A stretch of DNA of 64,000 bases from Chaetoderma sp. LZ-2023a. Its lineage: Eukaryota > Mollusca > Caudofoveata > Chaetodermatida > Chaetodermatidae. The notes beneath the pieces are model-generated. The model was not told where the DNA came from and made no database searches. It saw only the letters and a list, made by a program, of their open reading frames with translations. Each line of letters opens with the position of its first letter. Position 1 is the first letter of the stretch. The translations under genes and the position numbers were made by a program. The stretch spans positions 38,260-102,259 of the forward strand of contig JAVVLW010002614.1 of the NCBI GenBank assembly GCA_034401795.1. The letters are read 5' to 3'. Shown here piece after piece: positions 47,832-58,074 of the stretch.

Positions 47832-48270
47832 AGAATCACAATCCTTTGGTAACTAACTTGCAATTTTAAAACTAAGGGAGAAAATCCTATAGAACTGTTA
47901 ATATTCACGCAGTTTAGTTACACTCAGTTGTCTCCCTTTAGTTCAAAGATGGATATAAATTTGTGACATTTCTGACAAAGGTGCCTAAGCATCTGAGATT
48001 CACTCCACCTGTTCACACACCTGTACCCTATAGCATTGTCAACCCTCCCTGTGGACCAGCAGGTCAGCTGCTCAAAATTTGCACATACACCACTGTGTTT
48101 AAGTTACAATGCATTGCACATGTTAAGAAGAAAGAGTAAAAACCTCGTTAAGACAATAAAGGATAGATTAGTAAGCACACAGGTATTGTTGTGTAGTTAT
48201 TATCTAAGACCATCAAGACCACCATACTAATAACTAGGGGATTATGTTAATTTCTGGAGAAACTGATAAT
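47832..48270. other. Spacer, no gene seen
   Basis: About 440 bp with no recognised element. Confidence 0.4.
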
Positions 48271-48500
48271 GATGATGATGGGGGGGGGGGGGAGCAAGAG
48301 GAGGTGAGGGAGGCAGAAGGCAGAAGGAAGCTCGATGAGGGAGGAGTGGTGAAGGAGGAAGAGAATGGAGGAGCAGGATGAAATAGTGGGGTGGGGGGTG
48401 GGGGGGGGGGGGGGGTGGAGGAGGGTGAGCAAGAGGAGGGGAGGGGGGTGTGTGTTGACAATGAAGAGGGGTGAGGAGAGGGAGGAGTGGTGGAGGATGT
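48271..48500. repeat. Purine-rich G-tract region
   Basis: A GATGATGATG run, a run of about 12 G at 48,281, GAGGAGGAAG-type sequence, further G runs at 48,393-48,414, and GACAATGAAGAGGGGTGAGG ending GGAGGATGTATAT. The last part recurs at 56,468-56,530 on the other side of the LTR element. Confidence 0.8.
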
Positions 48501-48502
48501 AT

Positions 48503-48506
48503 ATAG
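48503..48506. repeat. 4-bp target-site duplication ATAG (left)
   Basis: ATAG directly precedes the TGTGG start of the LTR here and directly follows ...CCACA at the far end (56,416-56,419). Confidence 0.75.
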
Positions 48507-51198
48507 TGTGGTACTTTTGAGTATAATATCTAGTATATAATATAATAAGAGGCCCAACGGGCCTGTGTCGCTCACCTGGAGCACCAAAAATTTTGGTCAA
48601 AATTGTTGGTGGGTGGTTTAGCAGTCTTTTAAATGAGTTTGTGGACATTTTTGCAAGTGCAATATGGCCGCCAAACACACTACATTTTGATTGCCCCACG
48701 GTGCCCATGTTTTTTTGATGGATCAACTTCCCTTGAACAAATTTTAATGGCCCAAATTTCGGCCTGATCTCTTCAGTGGTTCTGGAAGTCATTTTCGTGA
48801 AAACCAGGTCATCCAAGATGGTCGCCGAACCATTTGGTCAATCAAGTCCTCTTGAACAAACTTGGCTTACCTCTTGGCCTAGATGAAGATTCCCCAAGTG
48901 ACTTCGGAGAAGCTTTTTAAAAACATTTCCTGAAATTGGCCGAAATCCAAAATGGCCACTGGGCAAATTGGCCGATCGGGTTCATTTGAACAAACTTGGA
49001 TCCTTATGCCGTAAGGATGCTTCCTGCCAAATATAATTGAAATTGGGCTGGTAGTTCTCAAGAAGACATTTTAAATTTCACATTGCTTTAGCATGGGAGC
49101 TTTTGACGAGAAAATTATCCAAGACAAACCGTTTATCCGACAGTTTCAAAAATTGCAAATTTGAGCTCAGAATACCCAAAACCATATATAGAACCAATTT
49201 TGGCCTCAAAATCCATCAAATAAAAAAATCCAATATGTCCGCCAAACAGGCTACATTTTGATTGGCCCACGGCGGCCATTTTTTTTGATGGAGCAACTTC
49301 CCTTGAACAAACTTTAATGGCCCTTAGTCCCTAATCATATCTCCCAAATTTTGGCTTGATCCATTCAGTGGTTCTGGAGAAGTCGTTTTCGGGAAAACTA
49401 GGTCATCCAAGATGGCTGCTGAATCATTCGGTCAATCAAGTCGTCTTGAACAAACTAGGCTTACATCTTTGCCTAGATGAGGTTTCATAAGTTTTGAATC
49501 GATTCCCCAAGCCGTTTCGGAGAACGAGATTTTTAGACATTTCTAAAAACTGGACGAAATCCAAGATTGTCGCCGGCCAAATTGGCTGATCGGGTTCGTA
49601 TGAACCAACTTGAATCTCTATGTCTTAAGGATGCTTCATGCCAAATATAATTGAAATCGGCCCAGTAGTTCTCGAGAAGATATTTTTAATTTCCCATTGC
49701 TTTAGTATGGGAGCTTTTGGCGGGAAATGATCCAAAATGGCCACCAAACCGTTTATCCGACAGTTTCAAAAATTGCAAATTTGAGCTCAGAATACCCAAA
49801 AACCTATATAAAACCAATTTCGGCCTCAAAATCCATCAAATAAGAAAATCCAATATGGCCGCCAAACATGCTATATTTTGAATGGCCCACGGCGGCCATT
49901 TTTTCTGACGGAGCAACTTCCCTTGAACAAACTTTAATAGCCCTTAGTCCCTAATCATATCTCCCAAATTTCGGCCTGATCCATTCAGCGGTTCTGGATA
50001 AGTCGTTTTCGGGAAAACTAGGTCATCCAAGATGGCTGCCGAATCATTCGGTCAATCACGTCGTCTTGAACAAACTAGGCTTACCTCTTTGCCTAGATGA
50101 GGTTTCATAAGTTTTGAATCGATTCCCCAAGCCATTTCGGAGAACGAGATTTTTAAAGACATTTCTAAAAACCGGCCGAAATCCAAGATGGTCGCCGGCC
50201 AAATTGGCTGATCGGGTTCGTTTGAACCAACTTGAATCCCTATGTCTTAAGGATGCTTCATGTCAAATATAATTGAAATCGGCCCATGAGTTCTCGAGAA
50301 GATATTTTTAATTTCCCATTGCTTTAGTATGGGAGCTTTTGGCGGGAAATGATCCAAGATGGCCACCAAACCGATTATCCGACAGTTTCGAAAATTGCAA
50401 ATTTGAGATCAGAATACCCAAAAACCTATAAAAAACCAATTTCGGCCTCAAAATCCAATATGGCCGCCAAACATGCTATATTTTGATTGGCCCACGGCGG
50501 CCATGTTTTTTGACGGATCAACTTCTCTTGAACAAACTTTACTGGCCCTTAGTCCCTAATCATATCTGCCAAATTTCGGCCTGATCCCTTCAGCGGTTCT
50601 GGAGAAGTTACTTTCGCTAAAACTAGGTCAACCAAAATGGCCGCTGAACTATTTGACCAATTAAGTTCTCTTGAACAAATTTGGTTGAGCTCTTGCCCTA
50701 AATCATATTTCATGAGGTTTCCTTCAATCCCTCATGCTGTTTCGGAGAAGATTTTTAAAGACGTTTCTAAAAATCAGCCAAAATCCAAGATGGCCACCAC
50801 CTAATTGGCCAATCGGCTTCATTTGAACAAACTTGGATCCCTATGCCCTAAGGATGCTTCCTGCCAAATATAATTGAAATTGGCCCAGCAGTTCTTGAGA
50901 AGAAGTCGTTTAAAGGAAAAGTTTACAGACGGACGACAGACGACGGACGGTCGCCACGACATAAGCTCACTTAAGGCCATGTGAGCTAACAATGTAATAA
51001 TAGAATAATAGAGCAATACGCGATGACTAACCTTAAGGGCCAGGACGTCGTGGATCATACATCTTTTCAGTGGCCAGCAAGAATCAGTCTGGTTCTATAG
51101 ACGCTTCTTGCCTGGTAACCGACAACACTCGGACATTTCTGGCTGTTCCCACCAATGCTCTGATTATGCTCAGATTATGGTGGTGCATTGGCACCACA
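48507..51198 (-). repeat. 3' LTR, split by an inserted repeat
   Basis: Made of 48,507-48,548 and 50,993-51,198. It aligns with 56,175-56,415 through TTTTGAGTATAATATCTAGT, AATAGAGCAATACGCGATGA, AAGGGCCAGGACGTCGTGGA and TTCTTGCCTGGTAACCGACA to GGCACCACA. The two LTRs differ at scattered sites (for example GTAC/GTGC, CATACATC/CGTACGTC, CCACC/CCGCC), so the insertion is not brand-new. Confidence 0.85.
48549..50992 (+). mobile_element. CTCACCTGG repeat inserted in the 3' LTR
   Basis: Begins GAGGCCCAACGGGCCTGTGTCGCTCACCTGG (a short hairpin, then the conserved start) and ends AAGCTCACTTAAGGCCATGTGAGCTAACAA. The host LTR sequence continues on either side, so the limits are well fixed. TATAATAA before and TGTAATAA after may be an 8-bp target duplication with one mismatch. 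The interior has four units, from CAACTTC(C/T)CTTGAACAAA at 48,724, 49,294, 49,914 and 50,519 (spacing 570, 620 and 605 bp). Each unit carries AATATGGCCGCCAAACA(T/G)G and GGCCCACGGCGGCCAT. It ends in ACGGACGACAGACGACGGACGG-type sequence before the terminal hairpin. No ORF of substance. Confidence 0.8.
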
Positions 51199-51213
51199 CT
51201 CTTCCCCGTTATG
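51199..51213 (-). promoter_or_regulatory. Polypurine tract
   Basis: On the minus strand ACGGGGAAGAG lies directly before the TGTGGTGCC start of the 3' LTR. This is the expected place and composition for the plus-strand primer of an LTR retrotransposon. Confidence 0.8.
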
Positions 51214-53700
51214 TTATTTTTGTGAGACCCAAGCCGTTACTTTATTAAACCGGCGGAGGCTACTTATGAAAACTGGAGGTTGCGGTTTTATGGAAAATAG
51301 AGTAGACTAAATCAATGAACAGTTGGTACTTTCCTCATATAAAACACATATCTAGAGTTAACCAGGTGTTTAGACAATTGAGAGGTTAGTTTAGGAATGC
51401 AACATCCCTCAAGAGCCAGCGTGACCAAGCTTCAAGAGGTAGAGTCATGTAGGTGTTAGGAAAAGCTGCAACATCCCTCAAGAGCCAGCGTGACCAAGCT
51501 TCAGGAGGTAGATGCGAGTAGGCATATGAATCAAACCAATGAAGGCAGCACCTAATTAATACAAGATGAGCTGAGTAGCACAACAGATTCTCCGGTCTCA
51601 TGGTGATAATTCTTCCATCTTTAAAAACACAATTAGTGTTCACCTCTAAAAGTACACAAAGATACACAACACTGGTCTATGGATATATATTCCTTTACCT
51701 ATACACCTGTCAGTCTTGAACCAAACAATACTGCATTGAAAACAATTGAAACAACTACGAGTCTCACTCTAAGAACCAGCGTGACAAAGCTTCAGAGAGG
51801 GGACACTACTCTAAAGAACATCCATTAGGAACTACTTTTCCGTGTTACATTTCTCTTTTAAAAGCCATTTATAATTTAACTACATGTAGTGCACTGAACT
51901 CATAGATGTACGGAACACAAGTAAATTTTGAGAAGAGAGTGTTAGTGACATTAAGCTTCGAGTGAGGGAGCAACAATGCAGAGATAGTCTAGAACTGGTG
52001 GAACACAGATTCAAGTGCCATGCACACACTACGCTACTCATAACGCAGGAGATATTACTGAAACTGTACAAACAGATGAGTGTTTACATTGAGCATTTAC
52101 ATACATATCAACGTCATGTAACCTCATAAAAATCAGACCTTTAATGACGGGTGCGAATATTCATATTACACTTTATCGACATGTGCAACAGTTTGTTGGT
52201 CTTTGAGGCCATACTGCTGGCTATGTATATTGTATCATTTGAATAGGTCATCTAAAAAATACATGTAAAGATGCAACCTATTGTAGATGTTATCAAACAT
52301 TGCCAGACAGTCTTTATACATATGTCTGTGAGGATTATATCAGGCTAGCCATGGCCAAGACAGATTTTGACTCCGGAGTCTGCACACGTCTGATGTCTAA
52401 GAGATTAACGTGTACTACAGATGTATTAAACTTAACATATGATTTCATTGGGCTGTCCAAGCATGGATACGCAAATCAGGTATGTTCACGTAGGTATGGG
52501 TAATGTAAATCATAAATAAATTTTATGCTTAACGAAACAGTATACTGAGCATGATATCACTTGCTAGTTGGACTTGCTAGTTTCTTTCAACACGAGAATT
52601 ACCTACATGGAGTACATCCGAGTTGTAAGAAGGCTTCTCACCTATGCCCATAGAAACTAAGTAATATTAAGGGAGTATTCCCGAGTCTAGATCAATCAAG
52701 CCACCAGGAGGAAAGGAAACTACTAGGCTATTAAGATAATACTCACATGGCAAGAATAATCAAGCCTCATGAAGTACAACCAGGCCAAATCAAATCAAAA
52801 AAAGGATTTCAAAGAGCCAGTACAATTTGATCCACAAAGAAACGGTTAAACAACCTACCAGGTAATATGGTTGACTATGTGTAGCACTGGCAAGAATACA
52901 TACAAATATACAAATAGAGAGGTGAATGAATCAATAATGCAAATACATACAAATTTTGATATCTACTTACACCTCAAAGATGATTTTAGGATTTGTAGTA
53001 TGAGACCATGAGAATCACCCTCTAAGAGCCAGCGTGACCAAGCTTCAGAGAGGATCTCAATTCTCAAGTCTGGATACTAAGTATGAAGGAGATGAGAGGA
53101 AAGCTAAGAATATATACAACATCACCCATTCAAACATGTATAGGTGCAAGTAGGGTTTAACAAAGAGACTGGTATGCATCATCCTCAAGGCCCTGTGTGA
53201 CCGTGACTCGGAATGAATATTCAACTATGAGAATGAATACATGTAAGTTCCACAAATATGAACACTGGATGCAGTAACTGTCATAACTCGGCTAGTTAGG
53301 CCCAATAGGAAACATGTTGGAGTCAAGTGACCAAAACAGCTCAGGGTAACTCACACATTGAAGGCAATTTATAAACCTATTGACATATCAGCTGGTCAAT
53401 GTGATGCATCCAATGGGTATCAGTCAAAGTAAACATGTGAAAAGAAATGAACAAAATAGGACAATAGTGTAACCTGAACTCCTGAGTGCTGGAGGAGGAC
53501 ATTAGAAAACAGATGCAAACAGAATATATAAAAAATTTAGCATAAACAATGGTGACAACTCTCTAGGACAAGTTTATTCTAGCCTTGTAGACATTTAAAT
53601 TGACTTATAGATAAGTTATGGACAAGAAGATACATAGTTTACAGAGTAAGCATTGCCTACGGATATTTACACAGGACTATTTACAAGAATCTGGCTGTTC
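51214..53700 (-). other. Internal region of the LTR element without pol motifs
   Basis: In a full element this stretch would hold protease, reverse transcriptase, RNase H and integrase, but I see only short frames and no catalytic motif. A 20-bp motif, AGCCAGCGTGACCAAGCTTC, occurs at 51,414-51,433, 51,483-51,502 and 53,027-53,046, with a near copy at 51,774-51,793. The first two lie in a 69-bp tandem duplication. No other feature is visible. Confidence 0.6.
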
Positions 53701-53702
53701 AC

Positions 53703-54240
53703 TCAGCAGAGTGGCTTCCAAGGGCCAGCAGAAGCAAGCCACTTGGACAAGAAGACAGTAATCAGATGCAGTGTGTTCAAACTTATCGGTCGCACATACC
53801 ACAAATACAGGAAATAGTTATGAAACATTCTCTGAGGTGCTAACACACTGTGGTGAGTCAAGGACTGATGCGCAGAGCCTGTCTTAGGCGGTTCCTCCTT
53901 GATGGATGCTGAAGGCAGGATATCGGATCGATATGCCCTGAATATAGGTTCATCCAGCATGCTAACCAATGTCATACATCTGTTAAGAGATGCTTCAGAC
54001 AAAGGGGAATAATCATGGTGCTGGGCATTTACACGTATCGGGTGGCTCTTCATTCACGGGTATCAGCAAGTTGAAATCAACAGTGGTAGAGGCTATTTGT
54101 TGTGAGTTTGTAGCAAGAAGAGAGCGCTGACCTCGGACCACCTTTCCACCAACCACCAACCTTTCTGACATAACGGATATTTCCGACAACGCATGATGAG
54201 GAACTGACACAATATCAGGAGGCTCTTCCTTCCCGATGCC
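53703..54240 (-). pseudogene. Broken continuation of the Gag ORF with KEEPP modules
   Basis: Just downstream of the Gag stop, overlapping frames continue in the same style. One reads through KEEPPDIVSVPHHALSEIS (from about 54,225) to VNEEPPDTCKCPAP (about 54,015). A second (53,703-54,053) contains SASIKEEPPKTGSAHQSL. The upstream Gag ORF has SLKEEPPDNEQKF and VSVKERLPNIGS. Together these give five spaced copies of a (I/V)-K-E-E-P-P core across three frames. The simplest reading is one longer protein broken by two frameshifts, with a repeated module of roughly 40-60 residues. I-K-E-E fits the psi-K-x-E sumoylation consensus, but that is only a pattern match. Confidence 0.5.
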
Positions 54241-54980
54241 GACTGTGTGGCTGTTGACGTCAAACTAAGTGGCTGCAGCTCGGTGTTGACAATCTCTGCA
54301 TGCCTTTTAATGTGACACATGGAGCCTATGTTAGGTAGACGCTCTTTCACTGATACAGGTGTTGCCGGTATATGCATCTCTCCTATGCATGTCTCAAACT
54401 GACTGACTATATGCCATACCAGAAATTTTTGTTCATTGTCAGGCGGTTCTTCCTTTAATGACCCAAAGACAGCTAATTGTGAATAAAACAGATCAAACGA
54501 AAGGTCATGCGATCGATGCATCAGGGGCAAGGCAGGAAGAATATCTTCATTGGATATGTCTGATATAAATGGACCAATATTGTGTAATGTTGCAGTGGCA
54601 GGTGTTGATGAAGGCATCCCTATGAGTGTACAAAGGTCCTGCTGACAGAATGATGTGGAAGGTTGTGCCTTGGATCTGTGTTCTGTTACTGCATGCTGCT
54701 GACATATATGTACTGCAGATTCTACCAAATCTAGAGCCATCAGCAGCATCAATGGTTCCTGATCCATAGCTAGCATGGTCGCTTTCCGATTATTCACACC
54801 CTTCAGAAAGCTCTCAACAGCAATTTCTTCACAGACATCATCTGGAGCGATGGGATAGGCATCAACGGTCATGTCATCTATCAGGTCGACGAACTCGACC
54901 AAGGAGAAACCACCTTGTTCTATGACCTGCAACATGCGACGTTGACACCGCATGTCCTCAAACCAGTCACTGATCTTCAT
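54093..54980 (-). CDS. Gag-like protein fragment of the LTR retrotransposon
   Basis: A 295-residue minus-strand ORF. I take ATG at 54,980 as the start: a TAA stop lies just upstream, and the only longer start would be GTG at 54,989. Residues around 25-95 fit the C-terminal half of retrotransposon Gag (Ty3/gypsy capsid type): GFSLVEFVDLIDDMTVDAYP, then EEIAVESFLKGVNNR, then EPLMLLMALDLVESA. This matches the usual pattern (SLxEFxxxIxxLxxxAYPxxPxxxxEELAxxxFLxGLxDxxxxxxVxxxxPxxLxxALxxAxxxE). The N-terminal half of capsid is missing, or lies upstream of the stop in degraded form. No CCHC zinc knuckle is visible. The second half carries KEEPP-type motifs not typical of Gag. In a live element, Gag would form the cytoplasmic particle that packages the RNA. 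Here it is likely a relic or a non-autonomous derivative. Confidence 0.65.
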   Translation of the reverse strand: MKISDWFEDMRCQRRMLQVIEQGGFSLVEFVDLIDDMTVDAYPIAPDDVCEEIAVESFLKGVNNRKATMLAMDQEPLMLLMALDLVESAVHICQQHAVTEHRSKAQPSTSFCQQDLCTLIGMPSSTPATATLHNIGPFISDISNEDILPALPLMHRSHDLSFDLFYSQLAVFGSLKEEPPDNEQKFLVWHIVSQFETCIGEMHIPATPVSVKERLPNIGSMCHIKRHAEIVNTELQPLSLTSTATQSASGRKSLLILCQFLIMRCRKYPLCQKGWWLVERWSEVSALFLLQTHNK

Positions 54981-54989
54981 GATGCCCAC

Positions 54990-56156
54990 TTAAGTGGAAA
55001 TAGCTTGAGCATGGACACCAATAATGCTACTTCCTCCATCCATCAAATGAATGAAGCAGTTGTGATGGCATTGGAGGAAAGAAGACATCCTAAGCAATGG
55101 GACACGAGTACTAAACAATTGATATTCACATGCACAGACATAGGTATTCAGTCAAATTGAAACCAATAGAGAAAGGCGACTGAAAATACAGCTGTATGTG
55201 AAAACACTAACTGAGCAATGTCACCTTCTCACATCACAGATGTCACAAACAAATTTATCAAACTAAACTAGATATACTCATATAGTGTTGATGGATTGGT
55301 CTAGCTAGACACATTAACAATCACAAAGCGAGGAAATTTGACAATCGCTTCAAATTAATGCAAGAATGCTACACCAAAACATCTCTGCAACTACAGAATA
55401 TTATATGAACAATGACAAAATTAAATCTTACTATACCTATGGAATATAGGTGGTCTTACAATAAGTTTGAACGATTACCAACAATAAATAGGAAACATTT
55501 GCTGAATTGGAAATGATTGAATGGTTACTGGTTTCCAATATTCAACAATTATACTCATTGGTGCATGAAATGCCACATTTTGGTGAGAAATGAATGTTAC
55601 ATTTGAAACATATAAGTTGACATGAATTTGAATTTTAGCAAACACACATTTCACTGTCACGAAAACATATTACATTTTAAGCAGTGTGCTTTTTGGAAGT
55701 AAATATTCCTATAAATTACCAATTATATTACCTGGCAATTGCAACAGTAAAGATGTAGGTTTGTTGAGATTTCCAATTTGATGAAATTGGCTCATTTAGA
55801 TAAGTTTCATGGCCTTACTTGCAGCACAGAAATCATTTATGAAAAATATTTTGACAACACAGCTTTCGATTGGAAACTCAAGGCTATTCGAGATTCTTGA
55901 GGATTTAACCACATATTTATGAACGGTAACAAAATCGTGATTTCGTCATGTTAGTTTCCTACCACCACAATATTTGAAGATTGAAGAAGATTAAAGCAGA
56001 AACATTTGAAAGTCAATAAAACAATGAAAATGCAGAAATATTTCAGAATCACATGTCAAGATGGCGGGAAATTTAAAAGGCAGAGAAAAGACAGAGATAA
56101 ATAGAACCGCAACCGTTTCCTTTCTTTTTTAATCTAATTAATAATGGGCGTCAACC
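54990..56156 (-). other. 5' internal region of the LTR element
   Basis: About 1.2 kb between the primer site and the Gag start. It holds only short frames, with no recognisable N-terminal Gag. It could be leader sequence plus decayed coding sequence. Confidence 0.5.
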
Positions 56157-56173
56157 AATTCTTCCTGACACCA
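56157..56173 (-). promoter_or_regulatory. Primer-binding site, tRNA-Leu-like
   Basis: On the minus strand, one base after the LTR end (GCACCACA), the sequence is TGGTGTCAGGAAG. The first 11 bases are complementary to the 3' end of leucine tRNAs that end in TCCTGACA plus CCA (recalled tRNA-Leu-CAG sequence). This marks the start of minus-strand DNA synthesis and fixes the element's orientation. Confidence 0.75.
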
Positions 56174-56174
56174 A

Positions 56175-56415
56175 TGTGGTGCTTTTGAGTATAATATCTA
56201 GTATATAATGTAATAATAGAATAATAGAGCAATACGCGATGACTAACCGTAAGGGCCAGGACGTCGTGGATCGTACGTCCTTTTCAGTGGCCAGCAGGAA
56301 TCAGTCTGGTTCTATAGATACTTCTTGCCTGGTAACCGACAACATTCGGACATTTCCGGCTGTTCCCGCCAATGCTCGAATTCTGCTCAGATTATGGTGG
56401 TGCATCGGCACCACA
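56175..56415 (-). repeat. 5' LTR, 241 bp
   Basis: An intact LTR. In the coding sense it runs TGTGGTGCC...GCACCACA, with 8-bp inverted ends. The interior shares GGCCAGCAGGAATCAGTCTG- and AATAGAGCAATACGCGATGA-like blocks with the 3' LTR. Confidence 0.85.
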
Positions 56416-56545
56416 ATAGGTTAACGAGAATATGTTGATGGTGAACGACTGGAACGCCTGGCTCAATAATCAAGGTGGACAATGAGGAGGGAGGAGAGGG
56501 AGGAGGAGAGGGGGAGGAGGAGGATGTATATAAGTTAACAAGAAT
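56416..56545. repeat. Right target duplication and empty-site paralogue
   Basis: ATAG (56,416-56,419) is followed by GTTAACGAGAATATG. About 100 bp on, GAGGATGTATATAAGTTAAC and AAGAATGATG repeat the sequence that would exist if the LTR element and one ATAG were removed (left flank GAGGATGTATATAG joined to GTTAACGAGAAT). This is a local tandem duplicate that keeps the unoccupied target. Confidence 0.7.
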
Positions 56546-56863
56546 GATGGTGATGTTGATGATGCTGAAGGCTGATATTGTCTGGCCCAGCACCAGGCTT
56601 CAAGCAGTAGCATTCCTAAATGAACAACAGTTTTATTTACCCAAGAAGTTTCTGCTTTGAGCAGATTTTCATGGCAATGTTAGTTTTAAACAAGCAAATT
56701 TCAGTTGCCATAGCAATTTACAACTCAGGAAAGTTTTGTGAAGTCCAACCATCATGCAAACTTAACATCATGCGCACACAGCCGATGCTGTTAAGAATTG
56801 TCATTAGTACTGTGTTTGTAGAAATATAAGCTTGTCAGACTCACTTTTCTACGAGTAACTGAC
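56546..56863. other. Intron sequence (inferred), no feature
   Basis: AT-rich sequence with short overlapping frames and nothing recognisable. It would lie downstream of the 45-bp exon on the minus strand. Confidence 0.4.
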
Positions 56864-56908
56864 CTCGTCCATCTGCTTCATAATTTTCACTCTTTGCTTT
56901 TCCTCTTC
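56864..56908 (-). CDS. Host gene exon, 45 bp, charged coiled-coil-like peptide
   Basis: On the minus strand, a TTTTTTTCTGTGATTCCAG acceptor precedes 45 bp that read EEEKQRVKIMKQMDE, followed by a GTCAGT donor. The exon is 15 codons, phase 0 at both ends. The next upstream exon (59,250-59,360) also ends in phase 0, so they join in frame as ...NKFKQ plus EEEKQ.... The composition (E, K, Q, R with spaced M, I and V) suggests an alpha-helix continuing the helix of the IQ exon. I do not recognise the gene. The call rests on splice signals, phase and in-frame joining with the neighbour. A short exon alone could be chance. Confidence 0.5.
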
Positions 56909-56954
56909 CTGGAATCACAGAAAAAAAATATGTTTATAGAATCAAATTCTCATT

Positions 56955-57100
56955 CAAAATACATTATTACCTCCCCTTGTAAGGGGAAGAGGGTTTTTGT
57001 GTTTGGGTTTGTTTTGCCTGCCTGCATACCTTCCTGCCAACCCGCCCGTCGGCCAGGCACCGGTCGGTCGGTCTGTCTGTCTGTCTGTGGCTGTCACATT
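56955..57100. repeat. ATTACCTCCCCTT hairpin and CTGT/CGGT repeats
   Basis: CCTCCCCTTGTAAGGGGAAG is a short hairpin, followed by a TTTGGGTTTG stretch and CCTGCCTGCATACC...GGTCGGTCGGTCTGTCTGTC tetranucleotides. Confidence 0.65.
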
Positions 57101-57169
57101 ATTGAACCATGAGACATAAATACAATCTACAATTATTACCAGTAAGCCACTTTGCTCTGAATTGCCAGA

Positions 57170-57835
57170 AATTAGGATCCATTTCTAGCTTTACCACGCA
57201 ATTTCTAGCTATACCCTGGTGACTTCTAGCTATACACCGGCAATTTCTAGCTATACCCGGCAATTTCTAGCTTTACCCCGGTAATTTCTAGCTATACCTC
57301 GGCGATTTCTAGCTATACATCGGTGAGTTCTAGCTATACCTCGGCAATTTCTAGCTATACACCAGCAATTTCTAGCTACATCCCCCAGTGACTTCTAGCT
57401 TATACCCGATGATTTCTAGCTATACCTTAGCGATTTTCAAGCTACACCCCAGCGATTTCTACCTAAACCTCAGCGACTTCTAGCTATACCCCAGCGATTT
57501 CTAGCTATAACGTGGCAATTTGTAGCTAAACTAGTGCGATTTCTCTCTAGTACCCCAGTGATTTATAGCTATACCATGGCGATTTCCAGCTATACCATGG
57601 CCATTTCTACCTAAACCTCGGCGATTTCTAGCTATACCCCGGCGATTTATAGCTATACCGTGGCGATTTCTAGTTAAACCACGCCAATTTCTAGCTATAA
57701 CCCCCGACGATTTCCAGCTATACCATGGCGATTTCTAGCTATACCCCGGCAATTTCTAGCTATACCCCAGGTGATTTCTAGCTATACCCCAACGATTTCT
57801 AGCTATACCCCAACGATTTCTAGCAAAGCTCTGTC
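57170..57835 (+). repeat. Module A array of the composite element, about 31 units
   Basis: A unit of about 21 bp, GATTTCTAGCTATACCCCGGC, with much variation in the last six bases (CCTGGT, CTCGGC, CATGGC). It corresponds to the CCATTTCTAGCTAAGCTC units at 38.0 kb, which are longer and fewer there. Confidence 0.9.
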
Positions 57836-57899
57836 TACTTTTTACACATGTTAGAATTGTTTTGAAACTTTGAAACATGAATCCCCAGAATCAAAATCA

Positions 57900-57992
57900 A
57901 ATCAAGCTTGCTGAATATTTTGAAACAAATTTGAATGGGGCTGTTGCTGCAACAGCCCACCGTAAAATTTGTCTGAAAATATTCAAGAGAAT
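57900..57992. repeat. Central palindrome of the composite element
   Basis: GCTGAATATTTTGAAACAAA pairs with ATTTGTCTGAAAATATTCAA around GGGCTGTTGCTGCAACAGCCC, a near-perfect loop hairpin. Confidence 0.8.
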
Positions 57993-58074
57993 GTTTATTA
58001 ATTGTAAATTCATCAAAGACGTATAATTTGTACACTTGTGACAGACTTTTCAATTTTCATGACAGAGCTAGGTC

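Larger units (their letters stand above)
48507..56415 (-). mobile_element. LTR retrotransposon, non-autonomous, minus-strand orientation
   Basis: Two LTRs, related over their whole length, bound a 4,976-bp internal region. On the minus strand the order is: 5' LTR (56,415-56,175), primer-binding site, Gag-like ORF (54,980-54,093), polypurine tract (51,213-51,199), 3' LTR (51,198-48,507). LTR ends are TGTGGTGC...GCACCACA in the coding sense, flanked by ATAG target duplications. I find no protease, reverse transcriptase, RNase H or integrase motif in the internal region, so the element is either non-autonomous or has lost pol. The Gag type suggests the Ty3/gypsy group. A separate 2.4-kb repeat interrupts the 3' LTR. 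The flanking DNA is a local tandem repeat whose other unit preserves the unoccupied site. Confidence 0.85.

Noticed and set aside
48234-48816. Ser/Pro-rich minus-strand ORFs of 117 and 189 codons
   Set aside because: They read through the G-tract region and into the LTR and inserted repeat; composition is explained by the simple repeats.
52300-52503. 67-codon plus-strand ORF inside the LTR element
   Set aside because: It is on the strand opposite to Gag, with no recognisable motif; taken as chance.
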